Assembly (NCBI RefSeq): GCF_007970185.1
Contig: NZ_CP042431.1
Location: forward strand, 5,022,001-5,086,000
Length of the DNA stretch: 64,000 nucleotides
DNA from: Pseudobacter ginsenosidimutans
Lineage (GTDB): Bacteria; Bacteroidota; Bacteroidia; Chitinophagales; Chitinophagaceae
Reading direction: 5' to 3'
Shown piece by piece: positions 52,452 to 59,962 of this stretch (positions are counted from its first letter, which is position 1; every line of letters begins with the position of its first letter). The notes beneath the pieces were generated by a model that was given only the letters and a program-made list of their open reading frames with translations, was not told the DNA's origin and searched no databases. Position numbers and translations under genes: made by a program.

Positions 52452-54506
52452 TTATTTTTGGGTAATGCTGAAATAATAACTGTTGAAAGATTTAATGGAT
52501 TTCAGGAATTTTTTCCAGTTATCGAAATCAGCCTTATCGATAGTGCTGTTCTTGATGGTGAGCGATTTCTTCAGCGTGATCTTATTGCCGTTCACTACGT
52601 ATTCGCCGCTGAATTCATATCCCGGAAAACTGAGCTGCAGTTTCTCCGGCACATCCGTGAATTTTCTATCGCCGGGAATGGTGAGTGAGAACTCATCTTC
52701 ATACGTGAGCACAGAGTTGAACTCGTATCCTCTTTTCCTTTTTTCATCGGGCATATAGGACCCCAGTGTTTTGGGGAAGAAGTCGAGGTTCAGGAAAAGG
52801 TCTTTATCGATCCTGTGCACGTGGTTGGAGAGATCGATCACACCGCTGAGCTGAACGGGGATCTCGCGGTTGGAAAGATCGCTGTTGGTGATACCGGATA
52901 CTTCGATATTGTCGTTACCCAGCTGCAGGAAGCTCTTGAAGAATTTTTCGCGGTCTACCGAAGCCAGGTCCTGGTAGAGCTGATGAAAGTCTGTGCGTTC
53001 ATTACCGGTGAGGGTTACCTGCACATTCCCTTTCATGTTTTGTGCATTGAGGGTGAAGTCCGCTTTGGTGCTTACTTTGTGGGCTTTGCCATCTGTGAGG
53101 GGAACAGGCAGGATCTCGAATTTCTCGCCCTTGCTGACGAGGGCTTCCTTGCCCTGGATCCGGTAAGCATCTTCTCCGAAGGGAACGAATTTTTCGGTAG
53201 CATCCAGGAAGTATGTTTTGCCTTTGAAGTAGAGCGTAGTGATGGCATGGTTGTTCACACAAAGTGCGGGCAGTGATTGCGAATAAGGTATCTGACGGGT
53301 TCCGATCCATGAGAAGTGTGCATCGTAACCCTGTAACCTGAGCATTTCCGTTAGCAGGTTGGCCATGCCTTTACAATCGCCGAATTTGCTTTCCAGCACA
53401 TCCTGTGCATTGGAGGGGATGAAGCCGGAATAGCCGTCTTCGTATGCGATATACCGGATCTTGTCCTGCACCCAGTAGTAAATGGCTTTGATCTTTTCTT
53501 CGTCAGAATTCTTTCCTTCAACGATCCGGCTGACGGTGGCTTTGAGTTTGGAAGGATCGTTCCTGGCCATCGTGTACATCCTGTTGTTCCAGTTATATAC
53601 ATCGTCCACTTTATCGAAACCCTTGATGAGATCGCCTTTACGTTCGTATGATTTCACCCTGATCACCAGGTGCGGATCGGAGAAGGCGCGGCCGATCTGC
53701 CTGCTTTCCGATTTGGATGCTTCCAGGTTAGCTACTTTGTAGGTATAGTAAGTGTATCCTTTTTTCGTTTCTTCTGATTTCTCCACTTTGAAGCCGGTCA
53801 TATTGAATGGCTTGATATCGATGGTAAGCCATTCGGGTACTTTGAAAGTGACCACTTTTTCCAGGAGGGGATAATGTTCATGGAAGAAGATGCGGGTGAA
53901 GTATTTGGAATCGAGATAATCCTTTGTAACGTTGATCTGGCCGGTGTTTCCCGGGCCGTTGAAACTGAAGGCGGAGAAGCGCATGCGGTTATCGTCGAAG
54001 AAGATGCCATCATCGGTAACTGATCTGTCTTCCCACTGGTAAAACAATCCAGGTACTTTTTTGCCCTTGGTACTGCCTGTTCCGTGGTGCTGAATGATCT
54101 TCACGAAATTGTTGTAGTACTGCGGGTACCAGGCCCTGGCCCTGTGTTGCAGGGCAATGAGCTCTATTTCGGAGGTTTCGCGAACGGTGACAACTTTGTC
54201 TTTATAGCTGTTCTCGCCCCTGTCGAACGTGAAGGTCTGGTGGATGAAGCGGATGGCGGAAGGATCATCCGGGTATTTTCTTGCGAGAGCTTCGGCCTGG
54301 TTGATGTCTTCAGGCAGGGCTACAGCATTGCGCCATTCAACCAGTGGCGGTTGTGCATGGGCGTTGAAGCAGACGGAAACCAGGAGTATGAGTAACAGGG
54401 AAATGAAGCCCGCTTTTTTGTGGGCAACAGGCGCAGATAGTTTGTAGCCACCTGCAACAGGATGGGTTTGCATCATGTGGGTGAAGGGTTTGAGGCGTTT
54501 AGCCAC
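52452..54506 (-). CDS. Secreted DUF3857 and transglutaminase-domain protein
   Basis: 684-residue exported protein. A 30-residue lead precedes a hydrophobic signal segment (FISLLLILLVSVCFNAHAQ); ATGs at residues 11 and 12 are possible starts. The DUF3857 domain covers about 80-300. The transglutaminase domain covers about 330-440, with Cys378 in KFGDCKGMANLL, His420 in CVNNHAITTLYF and Asp435 in YFLDATEKF, so the Cys-His-Asp triad is complete. A beta-rich C-terminal domain follows. Proteins of this type may act as periplasmic proteases or cross-linking enzymes. It is the first gene of a two-gene operon with the inactive paralogue. Confidence 0.85.
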   Translation of the reverse strand: MAKRLKPFTHMMQTHPVAGGYKLSAPVAHKKAGFISLLLILLVSVCFNAHAQPPLVEWRNAVALPEDINQAEALARKYPDDPSAIRFIHQTFTFDRGENSYKDKVVTVRETSEIELIALQHRARAWYPQYYNNFVKIIQHHGTGSTKGKKVPGLFYQWEDRSVTDDGIFFDDNRMRFSAFSFNGPGNTGQINVTKDYLDSKYFTRIFFHEHYPLLEKVVTFKVPEWLTIDIKPFNMTGFKVEKSEETKKGYTYYTYKVANLEASKSESRQIGRAFSDPHLVIRVKSYERKGDLIKGFDKVDDVYNWNNRMYTMARNDPSKLKATVSRIVEGKNSDEEKIKAIYYWVQDKIRYIAYEDGYSGFIPSNAQDVLESKFGDCKGMANLLTEMLRLQGYDAHFSWIGTRQIPYSQSLPALCVNNHAITTLYFKGKTYFLDATEKFVPFGEDAYRIQGKEALVSKGEKFEILPVPLTDGKAHKVSTKADFTLNAQNMKGNVQVTLTGNERTDFHQLYQDLASVDREKFFKSFLQLGNDNIEVSGITNSDLSNREIPVQLSGVIDLSNHVHRIDKDLFLNLDFFPKTLGSYMPDEKRKRGYEFNSVLTYEDEFSLTIPGDRKFTDVPEKLQLSFPGYEFSGEYVVNGNKITLKKSLTIKNSTIDKADFDNWKKFLKSIKSFNSYYFSITQK

Positions 54507-54813
54507 TTTAATTAATGGATACTTCGGTGGAGATAAGTGGGCTGTTCCATTGCCTGGAGGCAGAGGAAACTTACTTCCGGCGGAATGAGTAACGTTTCGT
54601 TTGCGAATTTATGATGAATTATGATGATTATTTCCACAGTTCAAGAAGGTTTTTCTCTTCTTCATTCATCCTTCAGATTGCCGGAGCGGGGAGGGAAGTA
54701 ATATTGTGGCTTCTCTTATGTAGACTTGTTACATTACAAAAGCCCCTGTTTCCACAAGGGCTTTCTGTAATGTACTTTTATGTTGGAATGCCGGGTGGTG
54801 GTAGTGAGGCAGC
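54507..54813. other. Intergenic region of 307 bp
   Basis: It lies between the start of the transglutaminase-domain gene and the 3' end of the frameshifted methyltransferase gene, both on the minus strand. It contains the palindrome at 54729-54775. Apart from that I see no open frame with coding features and no RNA gene. The promoter of the transglutaminase operon should lie in 54507-54700 but no clear TTTG/TAnnTTTG pair was recognised. Confidence 0.6.
54729..54775. repeat. 47-bp palindrome, copy 1
   Basis: TACATTACAAAAGCCC and GGGCTTTCTGTAATGTA are near-perfect complements with one mismatch or bulge, around the loop CTGTTTCCACAA. Copy 2 lies at 55761-55808. The element sits after the 3' end of the methyltransferase gene. 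Confidence 0.8.
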
Positions 54814-55628
54814 TTACCTGCGCGCCACTGTCACTTTCAGGAAAGTAGCCGGGATCAATGTGGTTTCGTTATTACCGCTTTTGTTTTGCCTGTTGAATAA
54901 GTCTTCCAGTTCCTGTTGCAATTCTGCTTCTTTTCCATTTTTTCCTGCCGCATCAAAGGCATTCATAGTAGGTCCGTAATAAAGCCTGAACCTTTCGAGG
55001 AATTCGGATGGTGTACCTGAGATCCCGAAATTGAAGGTTTCCCTGCTGAAGGAGATGTCTTCCTTTGCCACGCCTGCGGCGCCAAAGCGTTCGGTCACAT
55101 GATCTTCTACGCCCCATAACATCGGACTGATAAATCCCTCGGGTGGGGGTGGTGTATAGGCCGAGCTGATCTTTAATATCTGTGCTACCAGGGTTGGGTC
55201 CCCGGGATCCAGTTACCCATTACGATCCTTCCGCCGGGCCGGGTAACGCGCACCATTTGTTTGGCCACGTCCATTGGCCTGGGGGCGAACATGGCGCCAA
55301 AGATGGTAACCACCAGGTCAAAGCGCTGATCGTCCAGTCCCTGAAGCTCTGTTGCATCCCCTTCCCGGAAGGTAATATTATCAAGTCCTTCTTCTTTGGC
55401 TCTTCGATTGCCTGCCGCTACCAGGTTGGAAGCAATATCTACGCCCAGTACGTTGGCCCCGAGTTTTGCGGCGGGGATGGCGGTAGTTCCGTCGCCGCAA
55501 CCAAGGTCCAGTACTTCCATTCCTTTCGAGATGCCTAATTGAGCAACAAGCCCGGCGCCGCTTTGCCGCATGCTTTCTGCGATCCTTGTGAAATCGCCCT
55601 TTTCCCAAAGTGCTTTGTTTGGATTCAT
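54814..55628 (-). pseudogene. Class I SAM-dependent methyltransferase, broken by a frameshift
   Basis: Two frames together encode one UbiE-like methyltransferase of about 270 residues. The first part (from the ATG at 55628, MNPNKALWEKGDF) has the SAM motif VLDLGCGDGTTAIP, the acidic motif VDIASNLV, and the post-motif FGAMFAPRPMDVAKQMVRVT. It then stops after GNWIPGTQPW near 55185. Reading continues in another frame from GDPTLVAQILKISS through WGVEDHVTERFGAAG and YYGPTMNAF to the stop at 54814. One missing G in the run GGGG at about 55200-55203 explains the break. A sequencing error in this run, or a real inactivating mutation, are both possible. Confidence 0.8.
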
Positions 55629-55760
55629 TGCTTTTATTTTTATTGTTTTAAAATGTGAGCGCAATGATAGAAGTTTAAAAAGGGGACGGCATTTCTCTAA
55701 AGTCCAATTATCTGACTGAAAGGTCCGGAGGGAGGATCCATAAGGGAATGACTAAACTCA

Positions 55761-55808
55761 TTACATTACGAAAGCCCCTGTTTTTCACAAGGGCTTTCTG
55801 TAATGTAC
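55761..55808. repeat. 48-bp palindrome, copy 2
   Basis: Nearly identical to the element at 54729-54775: TTACATTACGAAAGCCCC, loop TGTTTTTCACAA, then GGGCTTTCTGTAATGTAC. It lies 24 nt after the aquaporin stop codon, and so could act as its terminator although no T-run follows. Confidence 0.8.
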
Positions 55809-55832
55809 TATTATCATGGTTCAAAAGGAAAT

Positions 55833-56513
55833 CTATTTCCAGAGGGCTTTATACACTATTCCTGCAAGGGCTGCACCAACAATGGGGGCGAGGATGAAGA
55901 GCCAGAGCTGTTCTACCGCCCATCCACCCACGAAAACCGCCTGGCTGATGCTTCTGGCAGGGTTCACGGAAGTGTTGGTGACGGGGATGCTGATCAGGTG
56001 GATCAGGGTGAGGGTGAGGCCGATGGCCAGCCCTGCAAAACCGCCGTTTGAATTACGGCTGTCTGTGGCGCCAAGGATCACGATCAGGAACATGAAGGTC
56101 ATTACCGCTTCGCAGAGGAATGCCGCTTTCATGTCGTACCCGCCGGGTGAATGTTCTGCATAGCCATTGGCTGCAAAAGTGCCGATACTGCTGCCATTCC
56201 CTGTTACGATCACGTACAGTACAGCTGCGGCCACAATGCCGCCCAGCACCTGTGCAATGATGTAGGGAAGCAGATCTTTGGCCGGCATCCTTCCACCTAC
56301 AAAGAGCCCGATGCTCACTGCAGGATTGAGATGCGCTCCGGAAACCCTACCCAGCGAATACGCAATGGTGAGTACAGTTAAACCGAAGGCCAGGGCTACA
56401 CCCAGCAAGCCAATACCTACACCCGGAAATGCCGCAGACAATAAGGCACTGCCGCAACCTCCCAACACCAACCAAAAAGTGCCAAAGAACTCAGCCGTAA
56501 ATTTTTGTACCAT
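55833..56513 (-). CDS. aqpZ: Aquaporin Z
   Basis: Water channel of 226 aa with six membrane helices. Both NPA boxes are present: [12 protein letters not shown] near residue 63 and [12 protein letters not shown] near 183. The N-terminus [20 protein letters not shown] is that of AqpZ. The selectivity-filter Arg follows the second NPA (NPAR). It works in the inner membrane for osmotic water flow. It is a single gene, divergent from the helicase gene. Confidence 0.96.
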   Translation of the reverse strand: MVQKFTAEFFGTFWLVLGGCGSALLSAAFPGVGIGLLGVALAFGLTVLTIAYSLGRVSGAHLNPAVSIGLFVGGRMPAKDLLPYIIAQVLGGIVAAAVLYVIVTGNGSSIGTFAANGYAEHSPGGYDMKAAFLCEAVMTFMFLIVILGATDSRNSNGGFAGLAIGLTLTLIHLISIPVTNTSVNPARSISQAVFVGGWAVEQLWLFILAPIVGAALAGIVYKALWK

Positions 56514-56637
56514 AGATATTGATTTTTAAAGTCAGGAATATCATAAAAATACTTATACGATTTGAAAAACGAAGGATTCCGGCCACGGAGTTGTGCACCT
56601 GAAATGCACCTTTTCTCCCGGTACGGCCTGCGCGACG

Positions 56638-56645
56638 TACCTTTG
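56638..56645 (+). promoter_or_regulatory. -7 box of the helicase gene next to the start codon
   Basis: TACCTTTG is an exact TAnnTTTG box and ends 4 nt before the ATG at 56650. Transcription would start close to or at the start codon, giving a leaderless or nearly leaderless mRNA. The -33 element is weak (TTTT at 56611). Confidence 0.55.
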
Positions 56646-56649
56646 CCCG

Positions 56650-58548
56650 ATGGATTATTTCAAGAAGCTGCTCGATCTCCTGAAAACAGAGCGGCAGGAA
56701 GATGAAGCAATGTACCGCCAGCTCAGTTCCTCCCTTTCCGTGAACGACCGCCGGGAAGCCGGTCTCAGCTGGTATCCCGTGGCCATCCGCGGCACCGAGC
56801 CCACGAAGGGCGACTATATAACGGTGGAGCTGGAACGAACTACCAACCAGGACATTCCCCACCAGTTCCGCACCGGCGCCAGCGCCGCCCTGTTCAGTAA
56901 TCACAACCGGGAACATGACAGGGTGGAAGGCGTAGTCAACTACGTAGGCGCCAACAAGATCAAGATCACACTCCGCACGGATGAACTGCCCGAATGGAGC
57001 CGCAACGGCAAGCTCGGCGTAGACCTCCTCTTTGATGATAACAGTTACGATGAAATGCAGCAGGCGCTCCGCCAGGCCATCGCCCTGAATGAGAAAAGGG
57101 AAGAAGGAAGACTGGTGCGGATCCTCACCGGCTCACAGGAACCTGTATTCGAAAATTATGTATCTCCCGTTCCCTTTCCTTCGCTGAACCCTTCGCAGCA
57201 GGAAGCAGTGAATAAGATCCTCAGCGCGGAAGACCTGGCCATCGTGCATGGCCCTCCTGGTACGGGCAAGACCACCACGCTGGTGCAGGCCATCAAAGCA
57301 CTGGTGGCGAAAGATAAACAGCAGGTGCTGGTAGTGGCGCCCAGCAATACTGCGGTTGACCTTCTCAGTGAGAAGCTCTCCGATGCAGGTCTTAATGTGC
57401 TGCGCGTTGGCAATCCCGCCCGTGTGAATGAAAGACTGCTAAGTCTCACCATGGACCATAAGATGGCGGAGCATACAGCGAACAAGGAGATAAAAAGACT
57501 GAAGAAACAGGCCGGCGAGTTCAAAGACATGGCCCATAAATACAAGAGGAATTTCGGAAAGGCCGAGCGCGACCAGCGCAAAGCCCTCTTTGATGAGGCA
57601 CGCAATATCATGAAGCAGGTGGAGAAGACCGAACAATATATCGTGGATGATCTTCTTGCCAAAGCCGATGTGATCACCGCTACTTTGATCGGCGCCAATC
57701 ATTACCTGGTGCGCGAACGAAAATTCCATACAGTAGTGATCGATGAAGCCGGACAGGCGCTGGAGCCCGCCACCTGGGTGCCGGTGATCAAAGCTCGCAA
57801 GCTGATCCTCGCAGGCGATCACCTGCAACTGCCGCCCACCGTGAAATCCAATGAAGCAGCGAAGAACGGTCTCACCCTCACATTGCTGGAAAAGCTGGTG
57901 GAGCGCTATCCGCAGTCAGTAGTGATGCTGAATGAACAGTATCGCATGAACCGCCTGATCATGGGCTATTCAGCTGCCACCTTCTACGATAACCAGCTCA
58001 AGGCACATGCCTCGGTTGAAAATCATACGCTCAACAATGATGAACATCCTCTGCAATTCATCGATACTGCAGGATGCGGATTTGAAGAGAAGACCAGTGG
58101 CAATGCTATCTCCAATCCGGAAGAAGCCGCATTCAGTATCAATTACCTGAAACAGCTGTCTGCTGAAAAGCAGTGGGATGCCGCTTTTCCAACGGTGGGC
58201 ATCATTTCGCCCTACAGAAGACAGATAGATGAGCTGAAAGCCATGTTGCAGCAAACACCGGAGCTGCTGGCATTCCAGCATCGCATCACCATCAATACTA
58301 TCGACAGCTTCCAGGGACAGGAACGTGATATGGTGCTGATCAGCATGACGCGCAGCAACAACGATAACCGGATCGGTTTCTTATCAGAGATCAGGCGCAT
58401 GAATGTAGCCATGACAAGAGCCAGGAAAAAACTGGTAGTGGTGGGAGACAGCAGTACACTGAGTCAGCATGATTATTACGCAGGGTTCATCGCTTACGCA
58501 GAACAGCAGGAAGCTTACAAGAGCGCCTGGGAATATATGGGCGTTTAG
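56650..58548 (+). CDS. Upf1/IGHMBP2-like superfamily 1 helicase
   Basis: Helicase of 632 aa from the ATG at 56650 (MDYFKKLLDLLKTERQED). The frame extends to 56593 without conserved residues, and the -7 box lies within that extension. The N-terminal domain (1-180) is the beta-barrel domain of IGHMBP2-like helicases. Walker A GPPGTGKTTT is at about 201-210, VIDEAGQALEPATW (motif II) at about 363, GDHLQLPPTV (motif III), EQYRMN (motif IV), TIDSFQGQERDMVLISM (motif V) and NVAMTRARKKLVVVGD (motif VI). A coiled segment between motifs I and II (KEIKRLKKQAGEFKDMAHKY) is typical. Its role in RNA or DNA metabolism cannot be decided here. Confidence 0.93.
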   Translation: MDYFKKLLDLLKTERQEDEAMYRQLSSSLSVNDRREAGLSWYPVAIRGTEPTKGDYITVELERTTNQDIPHQFRTGASAALFSNHNREHDRVEGVVNYVGANKIKITLRTDELPEWSRNGKLGVDLLFDDNSYDEMQQALRQAIALNEKREEGRLVRILTGSQEPVFENYVSPVPFPSLNPSQQEAVNKILSAEDLAIVHGPPGTGKTTTLVQAIKALVAKDKQQVLVVAPSNTAVDLLSEKLSDAGLNVLRVGNPARVNERLLSLTMDHKMAEHTANKEIKRLKKQAGEFKDMAHKYKRNFGKAERDQRKALFDEARNIMKQVEKTEQYIVDDLLAKADVITATLIGANHYLVRERKFHTVVIDEAGQALEPATWVPVIKARKLILAGDHLQLPPTVKSNEAAKNGLTLTLLEKLVERYPQSVVMLNEQYRMNRLIMGYSAATFYDNQLKAHASVENHTLNNDEHPLQFIDTAGCGFEEKTSGNAISNPEEAAFSINYLKQLSAEKQWDAAFPTVGIISPYRRQIDELKAMLQQTPELLAFQHRITINTIDSFQGQERDMVLISMTRSNNDNRIGFLSEIRRMNVAMTRARKKLVVVGDSSTLSQHDYYAGFIAYAEQQEAYKSAWEYMGV

Positions 58549-58665
58549 AACTTATTTGCAGCAGCTTTTCTTCGGAAAGAAAATCTTTCTGAAAACCTGC
58601 CAGAACCTGTTCAGTAGGGTGGTATTGGACATCGAATTGTACATTTAAAAGGCAAATTTACGAAA

Positions 58666-59871
58666 ATGATCAGACTCGGGCTTATCAGGGAAGGAAAGAC
58701 CCCTGCAGACAACAGGGTGGCGCTCACGCCTGCACAATGCAAGTGGATCCATAAGAACTCGGATGAGGTCCGCATTTTTGCGCAATCCTCACCTGGCCGC
58801 TGCTTTTCCGATAAGGAATACAGGGCTGCCGGAATAGAGGTTGTGGACGATATCAGCGATTGCGATATCCTTCTCGGCATCAAGGAAGTGCCCGTTAGCC
58901 AACTGATCCCCAACAAGACCTATCTCTTCTTTTCACATACACGCAAGAAACAATCCTATAACCAGGAACTCTTTCAAAGTATCATTTCCAGTAAGATCAC
59001 CCTGATCGATTATGAATGCCTGGAGCATGAAGACGGACAACGCATTCTCGGCTTCGGTTTTTTTGCCGGAGTTGTGGGAGCGCATAACGGGATGATGGGA
59101 TATGGTCATCGCTCAGGTGCGTATGATCTTGTACGTGTGTACAGGCAAAGGAGTTTCCGCGAGCTCATCCATACTTATTTCGGATTAAGGATTCCTCCTG
59201 TGAAAGTGGCGGTCACCGGTAGTGGCCGTGTGGCGCATGGGATCCTGGAAATCATGAACCTCATGGGCATCGTGGAAGTGGAACCTGAGGATTATCTTCT
59301 TAAAAAATATTCATACCCCGTCTATACGCAACTGAAAGGTGCAGGTCTCTACGAACGTAAGACCGATGGTGCTTACAACCGGGTGCATTTCCACGATCAT
59401 CCCTCTGAATACAATTGCAAATTCCTGCCTTATGCAATGCAATCAGATATCCTGATGAATGGCATTTACTGGGATACTGCCATGCCACGATTGTTTGAAC
59501 GTGAAGCCGTGCAGGATCCTGCCTGGCGCTTGCATACCATTGCCGATATTACCGATGATGCATTCGGTTCCGTGCCGATCAATCTTGGTGATCAGACCAT
59601 TGAAGATCCGGTCTATGGTGTTAGTAAAACAAGTTTCAAAAAAACCGCACCGTACTTACCCGGAAGCGTAGACGTAATGGCTGTAGGCAATCTGCCCAAT
59701 GAATTGCCGCGTGATGCCAGCCGGTATTTCGGAGAACAACTCATCAAATATGTGCTGGAAGATCTTGTGAAGAACAATCAGTCGGATGTTATAGAACGCG
59801 CTACCATGGTGAAAGAAGGCGTACTTACCTCTCGCTATTATTATCTTGCAGATTACGCAGCAGGAAAATAA
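58666..59871 (+). CDS. Saccharopine dehydrogenase / alanine dehydrogenase-like NAD(P)-dependent enzyme
   Basis: 401-residue enzyme. The N-terminal domain is the AlaDH/PNT type (GLIREGKTPADNRVALTPAQ; KEVPVSQLIPNKTYLFFSHT). The Rossmann part has VAVTGSGRVAHGILEIMNLM, a GxGxxxxG-like nucleotide site. The C-terminal DVMAVGNLPNELPRDASRYF is the DNLP/NELP segment of lysine-forming saccharopine dehydrogenases. In Bacteroidota such proteins are usually annotated as NAD(P)-dependent oxidoreductases of lysine metabolism, but the true reaction is not certain. It stands alone, 117 nt after the helicase. Confidence 0.85.
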   Translation: MIRLGLIREGKTPADNRVALTPAQCKWIHKNSDEVRIFAQSSPGRCFSDKEYRAAGIEVVDDISDCDILLGIKEVPVSQLIPNKTYLFFSHTRKKQSYNQELFQSIISSKITLIDYECLEHEDGQRILGFGFFAGVVGAHNGMMGYGHRSGAYDLVRVYRQRSFRELIHTYFGLRIPPVKVAVTGSGRVAHGILEIMNLMGIVEVEPEDYLLKKYSYPVYTQLKGAGLYERKTDGAYNRVHFHDHPSEYNCKFLPYAMQSDILMNGIYWDTAMPRLFEREAVQDPAWRLHTIADITDDAFGSVPINLGDQTIEDPVYGVSKTSFKKTAPYLPGSVDVMAVGNLPNELPRDASRYFGEQLIKYVLEDLVKNNQSDVIERATMVKEGVLTSRYYYLADYAAGK

Positions 59872-59889
59872 TCATCACGCAAATATCTA

Positions 59890-59903
59890 AGACCCCGGGG
59901 TCT
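59890..59903. repeat. Perfect 14-bp palindrome
   Basis: AGACCCCGGGGTCT lies between the dehydrogenase stop and the beta-helix protein start. It has no loop and no T-run, so it is more likely a protein-binding site than a terminator. Its role is unknown. Confidence 0.4.
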
Positions 59904-59962
59904 AAAGCTGATACAGCTGTTAACATTATTTTTACCGGATTCATATATCCGATAAAAAAACA

